Assembly (NCBI GenBank): GCA_038235165.1 | Contig: JBBSUG010000007.1 | Span: forward strand, 62,001 to 126,000 | DNA length: 64,000 nucleotides | From: GCA-002050365 sp038235165 | Lineage (GTDB): Bacteria; Acidobacteriota; Blastocatellia; Pyrinomonadales; Pyrinomonadaceae | Reading direction: 5' to 3' | Part shown: piece by piece, positions 26,268 through 36,900 of the stretch | How the letters are laid out: each line of letters begins with the position of its first letter | Numbering within the stretch: position 1 is the stretch's first letter | The notes under the pieces: model-generated | What the model saw: only the letters and a program-made list of their open reading frames with translations | Told to the model about the DNA's origin: nothing | Database searches by the model: none | Program-made: the position numbers and the translations under genes

Positions 26268-26987
26268 TCAAACCAGCTGATGATTCTCCGGCATCAGCAC
26301 GATTTCCGCCATCACGCCTTCGCCTTCTTGAGTTGCTGCGAAAAACACGGCATTTGCCGCCGCTTCGATTGATAACATTTTATCGCGCTGGACTTTCATC
26401 GTGATGTCGTTCCAAAAAGGCGAATCAACGCCGCCAAAGTGCATCAGCGAAAACCGGATGCCGTAGCGTTTGTATTCGTCCTTCAAACATTTAATCATTC
26501 CCGTCAGCGCGTATTTCGCCGCGCAATACGCCGAAGCCTGCATCATCGGAGCTTTGCCTAAGATTCCCGGCATCATTACGACGCGCCCGAATTTGTTTTC
26601 CGCCATCTTCGGCAGAACCGCCTGCAAAACATTAAACGCGGTTTTGACATTGGCAGTCAGCAGAAAATCCAAATCATCCGCCGTCAAATCAGCGAAGGGC
26701 TTCAAGATTCCCGCGCCCGCCGCGTGAACGAGATAGTCAATTTTGCCGAATTTGCCGATTGTTTCGTCAACCACCATTTTAACGTCGGTTTCGACTGCCG
26801 CGTCAGCAGCGAGCGTCAAAACTTCGCCGCCGATGTTGTTTAATGCAAATTCGGCTTCCATCAATTCCGATTCGTTTCGCGCCGTGATGACGACGTTTGC
26901 CCCTGCTTTGGCAAAAAGTTCCGCCGTCGCACGTCCAATGCCGCGCGACGCGCCGACGATTAATGCTGTTTTTCCTTCGAGATTCAT
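26268..26987 (-). CDS. Short-chain dehydrogenase/reductase
   Basis: A 239-residue classical SDR. The cofactor motif is VGASRGIGRATAELF (TGxxxGxG type with Val-Gly), NAG appears as HAAGAG, and the catalytic tetrad positions read Ser/Met-Pro-Gly region MMPGILGKAPMMQASAYCAAKYAL with the YxxxK as YCAAK. The usual catalytic Ser (MxSxxG) appears to be replaced by Pro in VVMMPG, although nearby residues could substitute. The substrate is unknown. It is divergent from the 2H phosphoesterase gene, with about 80 bases between. Confidence 0.88.
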   Translation of the reverse strand: MNLEGKTALIVGASRGIGRATAELFAKAGANVVITARNESELMEAEFALNNIGGEVLTLAADAAVETDVKMVVDETIGKFGKIDYLVHAAGAGILKPFADLTADDLDFLLTANVKTAFNVLQAVLPKMAENKFGRVVMMPGILGKAPMMQASAYCAAKYALTGMIKCLKDEYKRYGIRFSLMHFGGVDSPFWNDITMKVQRDKMLSIEAAANAVFFAATQEGEGVMAEIVLMPENHQLV

Positions 26988-27066
26988 TTTTGTTTGTTTT
27001 CCTTTTCTAAAACTCCGCTCGACGCATTAGAATTGATGTGTCGAACATACTTGACGTAATTTTTTT

Positions 27067-27597
27067 ATGAACAATGACAATGAGCAACCGTTAATCTTAA
27101 CTTTGAAGCTGGATGCCGAATCATTCGCTTTTTTTGACGAGCTGCGTCAGACACACTTTCCCGCCGAACGCAATTTTTTGGCGGCGCATTTAACTATGTT
27201 TCACAATTTGCCGGGACAATACCAGGAAAAAATTGAAAATGATCTGCAAAATTTGTGCGATCATTTCAAGCCGTTGCCGCTGCATTTTCCAAAGTGGCGT
27301 TTTCTCGGAAAAGGTGCGGCAGTCGAAGTCGAATCCGGCGCATTGCTGAATTTGCGCGGTGAACTGAAACATCAATTTGACGAATGGCTGACCAATCAGG
27401 ATCGTCAAAAATTCAAGCCGCACATCACCGTTCAAAATAAAGTCGCGCCAGACATTGCCCGCGATCTATTTGATGAACTGTCGGCAAATTGGTCGGGCAG
27501 AACCGGCACGGGCATCGGCATCGAACTCTGGCATTATTTGAACGGACCGTGGAAATTGGCGAACGAATTTGTCTTCAAACAAGATTCAAACGGTTGA
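27067..27597 (+). CDS. 2H phosphoesterase (2'-5' RNA ligase-like)
   Basis: A 176-residue protein with two HxT motifs, His41-Leu-Thr43 (AAHLTMFH) and His119-Ile-Thr121 (KPHITVQN), the defining pair of the 2H superfamily that includes ThpR and AKAP18-like cyclic phosphodiesterases. It acts on 2',3' or 2'-5' phosphodiester bonds in RNA or small nucleotides; the exact substrate cannot be told. A poor ribosome binding site precedes the ATG. It converges with the secreted hypothetical gene, with 9 bases between stops. Confidence 0.82.
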   Translation: MNNDNEQPLILTLKLDAESFAFFDELRQTHFPAERNFLAAHLTMFHNLPGQYQEKIENDLQNLCDHFKPLPLHFPKWRFLGKGAAVEVESGALLNLRGELKHQFDEWLTNQDRQKFKPHITVQNKVAPDIARDLFDELSANWSGRTGTGIGIELWHYLNGPWKLANEFVFKQDSNG

Positions 27598-27606
27598 AAA
27601 TTCGCG

Positions 27607-28326
27607 CTATTTCGGAAAAACAAATTCGCGCAGCAAATTAACGCCGAACCGCACACCAAGCGAGATCGTGCCGTCGCGCAAACCGTCCTGACAATTATAG
27701 CGTTTCGGATACCAAACTTCGTTGGCAATGATGCTGCCTGCGTAAGTTCCGGCGACATACGGAAAATCGGGAATGCGGCTGCCGGTTTCCGTGCGCGTCG
27801 TGTAACTGCCGAGAAAAACGTGCTTTAAGCGTTTGCCGAAATCTTTCTGCCCGCTTTTTTCAAAACGGTTGTCGAGCTTAAATGCTTCGCTCAAACCGTA
27901 AGAAACCGTGTTGCGAATCGCATTTGTGCCGTAGGACGAGGCAAATCTTTTGCCGAATCCGCCCGCCGTTCTTCTCCATTCGGGCGGATTGTTGCTGATT
28001 TGAGTGATGGTCGCGCCAAACGTCGAACTTATCAATGCCGGAACGCCGAACGCATCGGAAAGCCAGCGTTTACGGCGTTCTTCTCTCGTCGGACGAACGT
28101 ATTTTTGCTGCCGCGCCGGATTGATTGCTTCGTTTGTATCCGATTTTCTGTCGGTGAATTTGCGCTCGATGAATTGAGCATTAAGATTCGGTGAAAATTT
28201 TTGTGCGGCTAAAGTTTCGTCGTTCGAGTAGTTGAACGACGAAACTTTATTTTGCGTTTGCGCGTGTGCGCCGACAACCGAAAATAAAAAGATAAAGGAT
28301 ACTGTGGTCAAAAACAGGCTTTTCAT
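27607..28326 (-). CDS. Secreted hypothetical protein, probable outer-membrane or periplasmic
   Basis: A 239-residue protein with a clear signal peptide cleaved after AHA (FLFSVVGAHAQTQN). The mature part starts with a disordered Asn/Lys/Arg-rich stretch. A Gly/aromatic-rich region follows (FGVPALISSTFGATITQIS, FLGSYTTRTETGSRIPDF, TYAGSIIANEVWYPKRYN), ending in VRFGVNLLREFVFPK. Alternating hydrophobic residues in the last third suggest membrane beta strands or amphipathic helices. I do not recognise a named family, though similar small proteins occur in Acidobacteriota from memory. No operon partner. Confidence 0.6.
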   Translation of the reverse strand: MKSLFLTTVSFIFLFSVVGAHAQTQNKVSSFNYSNDETLAAQKFSPNLNAQFIERKFTDRKSDTNEAINPARQQKYVRPTREERRKRWLSDAFGVPALISSTFGATITQISNNPPEWRRTAGGFGKRFASSYGTNAIRNTVSYGLSEAFKLDNRFEKSGQKDFGKRLKHVFLGSYTTRTETGSRIPDFPYVAGTYAGSIIANEVWYPKRYNCQDGLRDGTISLGVRFGVNLLREFVFPK

Positions 28327-28378
28327 TTAATTTTAACTTCCCTTGTTGATAATTTTTACGGACTCTTCATCGTAACAT

Positions 28379-30910
28379 TTATTGCGAACGCAGAATACCG
28401 AGAGGTTTTCTAAACAGCACGTCGAAACTGGCGATTGCGCCGACCGTCATCACTAGAACCGTCGTAATCAAAACGCCCGCAATCGTTAGTGTTAAATCGA
28501 ATTCCCAATCAATGTCAAACAGGAATTTGGACACGCCGAATGACAGCGCAGTGGCGAAAACCGTCCCGATAATTCCGGCTAAAAACCCTAAGAGTCCATA
28601 TTCAGCGAGCAGAATCGCGGCGAGCGTCGGACGTTTCGCGCCGAGCGTTTTTAAAATCGCATTTTCATAGATGCGTTGCGATTTCGTCAGGGCAATCGAG
28701 CCGATGAGAATTAAAATGCCGCTCAGAATTACGAAACTTCCGACGAAGGAAATTGCCAGCACAAAATTGTTGACGAGTTTCTGCACGGCGGCGACAATAT
28801 CGGCGACATCGAAAATTTGCACGTTCGGAAATTTATCAATGATGCCGCGCTGAAGTTTCGCGCGTTCGACGGCGGGAATTTTCTTCAAAACAGTAGCGAC
28901 AAAAGTTTGTGGCGCGGATTCCAGAACGCCCGGACGAAAAACGAAAACAAACGCCGTGCGCGTATTTCGCAAATCGAGTTTGCGAATATTGGCGATCTGC
29001 ACCTGAATTTTTCTGCCCGAAACATCAAAAGTCATCCAATCGCCGACATTAACGCCCAATGATTTGCTCATTCCTTCTTCGACCGAAATTTGCGCGTCGT
29101 CAGCATTGTTTGACGCGCCGTTCCACCAGTTCCCGGCGAGCAACGTTTCGTTTTCGTCCATTTCCGGGCGATATGTGACGGCAAATTCGCGCCCGATGAC
29201 ACCTTGCTGCTGGCGCGTTTCGCGATTTTCAAAATCGAACGGTTCGCCGTTGACAAAAGCAATGCGGGCGCGAATCGTCGGCACGACCTGCACGTTTTCG
29301 CCCGTCGCCGTCTGAACGATTTGTTTCAATTCGTCAATCTGACTTTTTTGAATGTCAATAAAAAACAAACTCGGCAATTTTGCATTGCGCGTAAAATCAA
29401 ATTCCCTAATCAAATTGCCCTGCAAAGATTGGACGGCAAGCACAACAAACGCGCCTAATCCAACCGCGAGCAGAATAATTCTCGTCTGATTACCGGGACG
29501 ATAGAGCGAATTAATTGCCTGCCGGACGGAAAACGAGCCGAAGTTTTTGATTTTCCTGAGCAAAACCGTCAAAACGACTGCCGCCAGATAAAGAAAAAGC
29601 GACGTAAAACCCAAACCGACGAGAAAAAACGCACCGACTTTGAGTGAACCAGCTTGCCACACCGCCAACGCCAATAAACCGGCGAGCGAAAGCGCGCCGA
29701 AAATCGTTTTCGTCAAATCCAAACGCCGCATTTTTTCGCCGCCGGCATCGTGCAGCAGCAAACGAGGCTTGATATTGCGAACCTGCAGAAGCGGCAGTGC
29801 GGAAAAAAGCAGCGAAATCAAAACGCCGAGCAGAACGCCCTGCCACGCGACCGAAAAATGCACGGCGTAACTCATTTTGGCGGGCAAAACATCGTGATAA
29901 CGCCATTCCGCAAGCCACAATCCTAATTGCGCGAGCAACACGCCAAACAAACTGCCGAGAAAACCGAGTGTTAAAATTTGCAGCAGATAAACCGTGATAA
30001 TACGGTTGCCGCTCGCGCCCAAACATTTCAAAACCGCGACGGATTTGCGTTTTTGTTCGACGAAAACGCGGGCGACGTTCCACACGCCGACACCGCCGAG
30101 AACGAGAATCAAAAGTCCGGTCAGCGATAGATAATTTTCCGTCCGCTCGAACTGTTCGCCGAGCCGTTCCTGCGTTTCGCGGTAAGACTGGACGGTAATC
30201 GTCGAGCCTTTTAACGCTTCTCGAAGCTGTGTGACGACTTCGGTCGGATTGTCCGACGTACGATAAAGAATTCGGCGGCGGACGCGGCTTCTGTTTTGCG
30301 TGATTCCGGCTGTTTCAAAAGCGTTTTTACTGATGAAAACCCGTGCGCCGAGTCGAAAACCGCCTGTGCCGCCGGGTTCTTCATCAAAAGTGGCGCGAAT
30401 TTGAAATTCCGATTCGCCGATGCGAATTTTGTCGCCGATTTTGACATCTAAATCGTCCAGTAAAATCGGCGCGACAACTGCGCCGTTGTTTTCGAGCAAA
30501 CTAAAATCAAACGGTTTGCCGCCCGATAACGTAAAATTTCCAACGAGTGGAAACGGCGGTTCGATACCCTTTAATTCGACGAAACTGAAATTTTCGTTTG
30601 ATTTATCCAGGGGGCGCGACATTGCCGAAGTTTCCGTTACTTCGTTTCTCGCTTCGACAATACTTGATTTTCCGATGACTTCTTCGATTTTAGAAATATC
30701 GGTCGGCGAAAAGTCGTTGGTCGAATTAATGACGAAATCCGCCGTCAAAAGCGCACGCGCATCGCCGCCGACCGACCGGCTGAAATTCTGAATCAACGAA
30801 CGCAGCGCGACAATCGAACCGACACCGATGGCGATACACAAAAAGAAAAACAACAGCCGCCGCCACGATGAACGGATTTCCCGAACTGTTAAATTAAAGA
30901 TAAAATTCAT
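28379..30910 (-). CDS. ybbP: FtsX-family ABC transporter permease (YbbP-like)
   Basis: An 843-residue permease with about ten membrane helices: one at the N-terminus (RLLFFFLCIAIGVGSIVAL), three in the middle region of each FtsX domain and three at the C-terminus, with two large periplasmic domains. The architecture of two FtsX domains matches YbbP-type putative lipoprotein or lysophospholipid exporters. The ATG at 30910 is chosen over one 21 bases upstream because MNFIFNLTVREIRSSWRR is the typical start. The ATPase gene lies immediately upstream and a tesA-like esterase is divergent, the same three-gene order as E. coli ybbP-ybbA/tesA. Confidence 0.88.
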   Translation of the reverse strand: MNFIFNLTVREIRSSWRRLLFFFLCIAIGVGSIVALRSLIQNFSRSVGGDARALLTADFVINSTNDFSPTDISKIEEVIGKSSIVEARNEVTETSAMSRPLDKSNENFSFVELKGIEPPFPLVGNFTLSGGKPFDFSLLENNGAVVAPILLDDLDVKIGDKIRIGESEFQIRATFDEEPGGTGGFRLGARVFISKNAFETAGITQNRSRVRRRILYRTSDNPTEVVTQLREALKGSTITVQSYRETQERLGEQFERTENYLSLTGLLILVLGGVGVWNVARVFVEQKRKSVAVLKCLGASGNRIITVYLLQILTLGFLGSLFGVLLAQLGLWLAEWRYHDVLPAKMSYAVHFSVAWQGVLLGVLISLLFSALPLLQVRNIKPRLLLHDAGGEKMRRLDLTKTIFGALSLAGLLALAVWQAGSLKVGAFFLVGLGFTSLFLYLAAVVLTVLLRKIKNFGSFSVRQAINSLYRPGNQTRIILLAVGLGAFVVLAVQSLQGNLIREFDFTRNAKLPSLFFIDIQKSQIDELKQIVQTATGENVQVVPTIRARIAFVNGEPFDFENRETRQQQGVIGREFAVTYRPEMDENETLLAGNWWNGASNNADDAQISVEEGMSKSLGVNVGDWMTFDVSGRKIQVQIANIRKLDLRNTRTAFVFVFRPGVLESAPQTFVATVLKKIPAVERAKLQRGIIDKFPNVQIFDVADIVAAVQKLVNNFVLAISFVGSFVILSGILILIGSIALTKSQRIYENAILKTLGAKRPTLAAILLAEYGLLGFLAGIIGTVFATALSFGVSKFLFDIDWEFDLTLTIAGVLITTVLVMTVGAIASFDVLFRKPLGILRSQ

Positions 30911-30918
30911 AATTAAAT

Positions 30919-30993
30919 CAGCCGCGAACAAACACGCGCTCTCACGAAAAAACTCAAGTCATTTTCGCGTCTTTTCGTGTTTGTTCGCGGCTA
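30919..30993. repeat. Palindromic repeat, AGCCGCGAACAAACACG family (copy 1)
   Basis: Arms at 30919-30936 and 30976-30993 pair with 17 of 18 bases. The right arm includes the stop codon of the ABC ATPase gene, and the element fills the gap between the ATPase and permease genes. The same sequence family recurs at 38632-38711. Confidence 0.75.
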
Positions 30994-31686
30994 AAAATTT
31001 CCGGTGTTTCCGTTGCGAGTTAATTCGTCGCTCAAAACGCGCCCGTCTTTCAAAATAACTTGCCGTTCGGCTCTCTCGGCTAAACTCTGATCGTGAGTCA
31101 CGAGAACGAGCGAAATATTGTTTTGATCGTGCAGTTCGGTCATCAAATCGAAAATATGGTTGCCGTTTTTCGAGTCTAAGTTTCCCGTCGGTTCGTCCGC
31201 GAGCAGAATTTTCGGCTGATTGGCAAAAGCGCGGGCGATGGCGATGCGCTGCTGTTCGCCGCCGGACAATTCGGTCGGATAATGATGCCCGCGATTTTTC
31301 AAGTCAACATCGGAAAGAAGCTGTGCGGCGCGGTCTTTGGCATCCTTTAAGCCGAGAATTTCCATCGGAATCAAGATATTTTCAAACGCCGTAAGGCTCG
31401 GAATCAGATGAAACGATTGAAAAATAAAGCCGATTTTTTTGCTCCGAAGTTCGGCGAGTTCGTCTTCGCTCATCGTCGTCACGCTTGCGCCGTCAATCAA
31501 AATTTCGCCTGAACTCGGCGCGTCGAGACCGGCGATCAGACCCAAAAGCGTTGATTTCCCGCTGCCCGACGCGCCCGTTACAGAGATAAATTCACCATCC
31601 GGGATTTCTAGCGAAACATCATCTAAAATAGTTAAATCGTCCGCGCCGGATTGGACGGTTTTGGTTACATTTTGGAGAATTATCAT
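30991..31686 (-). CDS. ybbA: ABC transporter ATP-binding protein (YbbA/LolD-like)
   Basis: A 231-residue ATPase with Walker A TGASGSGKSTLLGLIAG, signature LSGGEQQRIAIARAF and Walker B ILLADEPTGNLD, the pattern of MacB/LolD/YbbA exporters that pair with FtsX-type permeases. The ATG at 31686 is used; an upstream TTG-region start would add 19 residues outside the family. It is co-directional with the permease gene, from which it is separated by a palindromic repeat. The pair likely moves a lipid-linked substrate, consistent with the divergent esterase (inference). Confidence 0.93.
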   Translation of the reverse strand: MIILQNVTKTVQSGADDLTILDDVSLEIPDGEFISVTGASGSGKSTLLGLIAGLDAPSSGEILIDGASVTTMSEDELAELRSKKIGFIFQSFHLIPSLTAFENILIPMEILGLKDAKDRAAQLLSDVDLKNRGHHYPTELSGGEQQRIAIARAFANQPKILLADEPTGNLDSKNGNHIFDLMTELHDQNNISLVLVTHDQSLAERAERQVILKDGRVLSDELTRNGNTGNF

Positions 31687-31859
31687 ATTTTGCGGAACTT
31701 CAATCGTAAATAGTTTATCGTTAATAGAAAGAATAGTAATCACATTTACAATTTACAATTTGCGATTGACGATCTTCCGTTGTTCGTGAAAAAGGCGCAA
31801 ACAAATTTGATGATTTTTGCATCATAAAAATTGATTTTATTTCAAGCATTTTAATAATT

Positions 31860-32558
31860 ATGACAAAGTTAATTCGACTGACGGTGCTTTTAAGTTTCAT
31901 TTATTCAACAATTATCTTCTCGGCGTGCGGAGTTTCGACGGCGGAAAAGCAACAAAACATAGATTTATCGGCAAAACCGCGCCCGTCCATCCAGATCACT
32001 TCCGACCGCCCGAAAATCGTTGCGTTCGGCGACAGTTTGACTGCCGGTTTCGGACTTGAAGAAAAAGAATCTTACCCGTATCTGCTGCAAAAAAAACTCG
32101 AAGCCGACGATTTCAACTATGAAGTCGTCAACGCGGGCGTATCCGGTGAAACATCGCTTGGCGGACTCGAACGGATTGACTGGGTTTTAGAGCAGGAAAA
32201 CGTGCGGATTCTGGTTCTCGAACTCGGCGCAAACGATCTTCTGCGCGGTCTTCCTGTCCATAAAATGAAGGAAAACCTCGACACGATTATCAAAAAAGCC
32301 AAAGCGAAAAACGTCAAAGTTTTATTGTGCGGAATGCTTGCGCCGCCGACGATGGGAGCGCAGTATCAGCGGGAATACGTCAACGCCTTCCCGGAGTTGG
32401 CGAGCGCACAGAAAGTTGTTTTTCTGCCGTTTCTGCTGGAAAATATCGCGCTCAACAAAGATCTGAATCAGGGCGACGGCATTCACCCAAACGCAAAAGG
32501 CGAAATTATTATGACCGACAACGTTTACAAAGCGTTGAAACCGATGCTGGAAAAATAA
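31860..32558 (+). CDS. tesA: SGNH-type arylesterase/lysophospholipase, lipoprotein
   Basis: A 232-residue protein with a lipoprotein signal peptide (IIFSAC lipobox). The SGNH blocks are FGDSLTAGFGLEEKESYP (block I, nucleophile Ser), NAGVSGETSLGGLERI (block II Gly), LVLELGANDLLRG (block III Asn) and DGIHPNAKGEIIMTD (block V Asp and His). This is the TesA/arylesterase subfamily, acting on acyl esters or lysophospholipids, here at a membrane surface facing the periplasm. It is divergent from ybbA, a conserved neighbourhood in Proteobacteria and beyond. Confidence 0.93.
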   Translation: MTKLIRLTVLLSFIYSTIIFSACGVSTAEKQQNIDLSAKPRPSIQITSDRPKIVAFGDSLTAGFGLEEKESYPYLLQKKLEADDFNYEVVNAGVSGETSLGGLERIDWVLEQENVRILVLELGANDLLRGLPVHKMKENLDTIIKKAKAKNVKVLLCGMLAPPTMGAQYQREYVNAFPELASAQKVVFLPFLLENIALNKDLNQGDGIHPNAKGEIIMTDNVYKALKPMLEK

Positions 32559-32632
32559 TATTTGAGCCGCCGACAAAAGGGAACAGATCCGAAACTGGCT
32601 AATTGTTTCGTTTTTCGTTAATCTTGCAAGTT

Positions 32633-33799
32633 ATGAATGTCACACATCTTGAATGCGCCAATTGCCATAAAAGTTACGAAGCCGGAAAACTGCACAATCT
32701 GTGCGTTGAATGTGGAAAACCTTTGCTCGTTTATTACGATTTACAAAAAGCCGCAGAAACTTTGACAAAGGAATCATTAAAATCGCGCCCTGAAAATCTC
32801 TGGCGTTACCGAGAAGTTCTGCCGGTCGAAAATGACGAAAATATCGTTTGTCTGGGCGAGGGTTTCACGCCGCTTTTGAAAACTGACAAACTTGCCGAAC
32901 GCTTGCCGCTCAAATTAAATTTGTATATCAAAGACGAATCCGTTAATCCGACGCAGAGTTTTAAAGCGCGGGGAATGACCGCCGCTGTTTCGATGGCGAA
33001 AGAATTGGGCGTAAAAAAAGTCGCCGCGCCGTCTGCCGGAAATGCGGCGGGCGCACTTTCGGCTTATGCTTCCCGCGCCGGAATGGAATCGTTTTTATTT
33101 ATGCCGCAGGACACGCCGCAGGCAAATATTATCGAATGCGAACAAACCGGCGCGAATGTTACGCTAGTTGACGGGTTGATTACCGATTGCGGCAAAATCG
33201 TCGCCGAACGCAAAGACGCGGAAGGCTGGTTTGACGTTTCAACCTTGAAAGAACCATATCGCGTCGAAGGCAAAAAAACGATGGGTTACGAATTAGCCGA
33301 ACAATTCGACTGGACTTTGCCCGACGTAATTTTATACCCGACGGGCGGCGGCACGGGTTTGATCGGAATGTGGAAAGCGTTCGACGAAATGGAGCAAATG
33401 GGCTGGATTGACGGCAAACGTCCGCGAATGGTTTCTGTCCAATCAATCGGCTGTGCGCCCATCGTCAAAGCGTTTCACGACGGAACGCGTTTCGCCGAAG
33501 AATTTCCAAACGCGCATACTGCCGCCTCCGGTTTGCGCGTACCAAAAGCCATCGGCGATTTTTTAATTATTGACGCGCTGCATGAATCCGGCGGTACGGC
33601 AATCGCCGTTTCCGACGAAGAATTAATTGCTGCCGTCAAAGAAATCGGCGCGGCGGAAGGACTGTTTTGCGCTCCCGAAGGCGCGGCGTGTCTGCCCGCA
33701 CTGCGAATGATGATCGAACAGGATTTGGTCAAAGAAAACGAAACCGTCGTCATTTTCAACACCGGCGCGGGTGTTAAATATTTGGAATGTTTTCAATAA
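32633..33799 (+). CDS. thrC: Threonine synthase
   Basis: A 388-residue PLP enzyme of fold type II that converts O-phosphohomoserine to threonine. It begins with a small zinc-ribbon-like segment (LECANCHKSYEAGKL, then LCVECGKPL). The PLP lysine is Lys111 in NPTQSFKARGM, and the phosphate-binding loop is YPTGGGTGLIGMWKA. The ATG at 32633 is preferred because the zinc ribbon begins just after it; an earlier ATG would add ten unrelated residues. No other threonine genes are nearby. A palindromic repeat follows the stop codon. Confidence 0.94.
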   Translation: MNVTHLECANCHKSYEAGKLHNLCVECGKPLLVYYDLQKAAETLTKESLKSRPENLWRYREVLPVENDENIVCLGEGFTPLLKTDKLAERLPLKLNLYIKDESVNPTQSFKARGMTAAVSMAKELGVKKVAAPSAGNAAGALSAYASRAGMESFLFMPQDTPQANIIECEQTGANVTLVDGLITDCGKIVAERKDAEGWFDVSTLKEPYRVEGKKTMGYELAEQFDWTLPDVILYPTGGGTGLIGMWKAFDEMEQMGWIDGKRPRMVSVQSIGCAPIVKAFHDGTRFAEEFPNAHTAASGLRVPKAIGDFLIIDALHESGGTAIAVSDEELIAAVKEIGAAEGLFCAPEGAACLPALRMMIEQDLVKENETVVIFNTGAGVKYLECFQ

Positions 33800-33801
33800 A
33801 G

Positions 33802-33862
33802 GCAGAAGCCGCACAGAGTAAGGAAGACTCCACTCACGCCCTTGCTCCGCGCGGGCTTCTGC
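33802..33862. repeat. Imperfect palindrome after thrC (GCAGAAGCC family)
   Basis: The left arm GCAGAAGCCGCACAGAGTAA runs from 33802 and pairs with the right arm ending GGGCTTCTGC at 33862, with several mismatches in the middle. It starts 2 bases after the thrC stop, so it may terminate thrC transcription. Sequence and size suggest a dispersed intergenic repeat. Confidence 0.5.
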
Positions 33863-33979
33863 AAGCTGACTCAAAACTTTTCTTTTCCGTCAAAGCAACC
33901 AAAACAAAATCTCACCGCATCTTTTGAAACGACGGCTGATTTTACAAGTCCAATAAATACAAAATTTGAGGTGCTTTTT

Positions 33980-36900
33980 ATGCGTCGGAACTCTCTCTTT
34001 GTCCGCTTCGTCGGAGTGTGTCTTCTAACCGCTGCTTGCGCGGCGATTTTATTCGCTCAGACCAATAAAATGACCGAAGGTTCGCTGCGCGTGATGAACG
34101 GTGAAAATATCTCGCTTGGTCTTTGTCCGCTGAAAAATACCGTTGTCAAAGCGGAAATCAGCGGCTACATCTCGCGTGTGACGGTGACGCAGGTTTTTCA
34201 AAATCCTTTTCCCGACACCATCGAAGCCGTTTATACGTTTCCGCTGCCGAACGATGCGGCGGTTGACGATATGACGATTAGTATCGGGACGCGCATTGTC
34301 AAAGGCAAAATTATGGAGCGCAAAAAAGCGCAGGAAACTTACGAACGAGCGAAAAAAGAAGGCAGAGTCGCCGCACTTCTCGAACAGCAGCGTCCGAATA
34401 TTTTCACGCAGTCCGTCGCCAATATCACGCCGAACGCCGAGATAAAAGTTGTCATCAGCTACGTCGAAACTCTCAAATATGCCGATGATACTTACGAATT
34501 TACATTTCCGATGACGATTGGCGAACGCTACATTCCGTCGTCGGCTGATACCGCAGATGCAGTTAAAATCTCGCCGAAATCAAAGGCGCGTCCCGGTCAT
34601 ACGATTTCGATGGAAGTAAAAATTGACGCGGGCGTTTCCATCGAAAACGTCGCTTCGAATACGCATCTGATCGAAACGCAGCAGTTTTCGGCGAGTCAAT
34701 TCGTCGTCAAATTGAAAGACGAAAATGAAATTCCGAACCGTGACTTTGTGCTGAAATACAAAACCGCCGGGGCGAAAATGGAAGATGCGATTTTGACGCA
34801 CAAGGATGAAAGAGGCGGTTTTTTCACAATGATTTTACAGCCGCCCGACACGGTTTTCCCTGCCGACACGATGCCGAAAGAAATCGTTTTTGTTCTCGAC
34901 ACATCGGGTTCGATGGGCGGTTTTCCGATCAAAAAGGCGAAAGAAGCGATGCGGCTGACGCTCGAAAACGTCAATCCGAACGATACTTTTAACCTGATTA
35001 CTTTTGCCGGCGACACGCGGATTTTATTTGACCAGCCGGTTACGGCGAGCCGCGAAAATCTCGACAAAGCGAAAAAATGGCTGTCCGATTCGGATTCGGG
35101 CGGCGGGACGGAAATGATGACGGCGATCAAAGCCGCGCTCGAACCGTCGGACGCACAAAACCACATTCGCATCGTCTGTTTTATGACCGACGGACAAATC
35201 GGCAACGAATCGGAAATTCTCGCCGAAGTTCAGAAGCATCCAAACGCACGGGTTTTTGCTTTCGGCATCGGCGATTCGGTCAATCATTATTTGCTCGACG
35301 AAATATCACGCGAAGGTCGCGGCGATGTCGAATATGTCGGACTTAAAAACGACGGTTCCGCCGCCGCGCGAAGATTTTACGAGCGCATCAGAAATCCGCT
35401 GCTGACCGATATTTCGCTCGAATTTCAGGGCATAGAAACGGATGAAGTGTATCCGAAGCTCATCCCTGATTTGTTCGATGCAAAACCCGTCACGGTCGTC
35501 GGCAGATATGCGAAGGGAGGTAGCGGCAAAGTTATTCTGCACGGAAAAATGCAGGGACAAGTTTTTCAGCGCGAGATAAAAATCAATTTCGCCGAACAAA
35601 ATGCTGAAAACGATGTTCTGGCGACGATCTGGGCGCGACGCAAAATCGCCGATTTGACACGCCGCGATTATACGAATGCGCCGAAAAGCGAGGCGGCGGA
35701 AGATTTGCAAAAGACGATGACCGATCTCGGTCTGGAATTCAAAATCGTCACTGCCTTCACGTCGTTCGTCGCGGTTGACGATCAAATAGTCACGGACGGA
35801 AGTGCGGCAAAACGCATTGAAGTTCCGGTTGCCGCGCCAAACAACGGCGAGGAAACTCTGCCGCAAGGCGCGACGTTTTCAAGTTTGCAGCAACCTGCTC
35901 CCGCAGTTCAACCCGCGCCGATGAATGCGGGTTATCAAGCTGCCGGAATTACGGGCGTTACGGCAACCGTCGAAGTTACCGGCGGAACGAATAATCTTGA
36001 TTCAACCGGCACATCAATCAGCACTGAGGTCACGACTCAAGCACTGCAAAATTTGCCGCTCAACGGCAGAAGTTTGTCATTACTTTATTTGACGGCGAGC
36101 GGTATCACACAGCCGACTAACCGGCGTTCGCAAATTCAGCAGGGTTTATTTTCGTCAAACGGTCAGCGTCCGACCTCGAATGTTTTCACGGTTGACGGTT
36201 TGAGCGCGAACACCGCCGCCTTCGCCGATCAAACCTCCCTCGCCGGCAGTCTCGGCGCACTGCCGCACCTAACGGCTTCGGGCGGCACGAACAGTTTATC
36301 ACTGCTCGATGCGACCGCCGAAGTCACCGTCAAAACAATCGGTTCGGCAAAGGAACAGCGCACCGCCGGGGCGACCGTCAATTTTACATCAGTCGGCGGA
36401 AATAACACTTTTCACGGCTCGGCATTTGAAACATTCGGCAATGAAAAACTTAACGCCAACGATTTTTTCGCCAATTCGCGCGGGCTGTCGTGTCCGGCTT
36501 CGCGTCTCAACCAATTCGGCGGCACACTCGGCGGATTCATCGTCAAGAATAAAGCGTGGTTTTTCGGTGGCTACGAAGGTTTACGGCTGCGGCAATCATC
36601 TTTTGCGATTTCCGAAGTGCCGGACGATGTTGCGCGGCAAAACGCTTCACCGGAATTTCGGTCAATTTTGAATACCTTTCCGATTGCCAACGGACTGGTG
36701 AACTCCAACGGTTTGGCGGAATTTTCGGCGAGTTACACCAACCCGACCGTCAACAATATTTTCAACGTGCGGGTGGATTTTCAGCCGACCGACAGCATTC
36801 ACATCGGTTCGCGCTATAATTTCGCCGATTCAAATGCGGCGCGGCGCGGAAACGATTTCTCGCTCAACACGCAGCAAAAACTCGGCGTGCAAACCAATTC

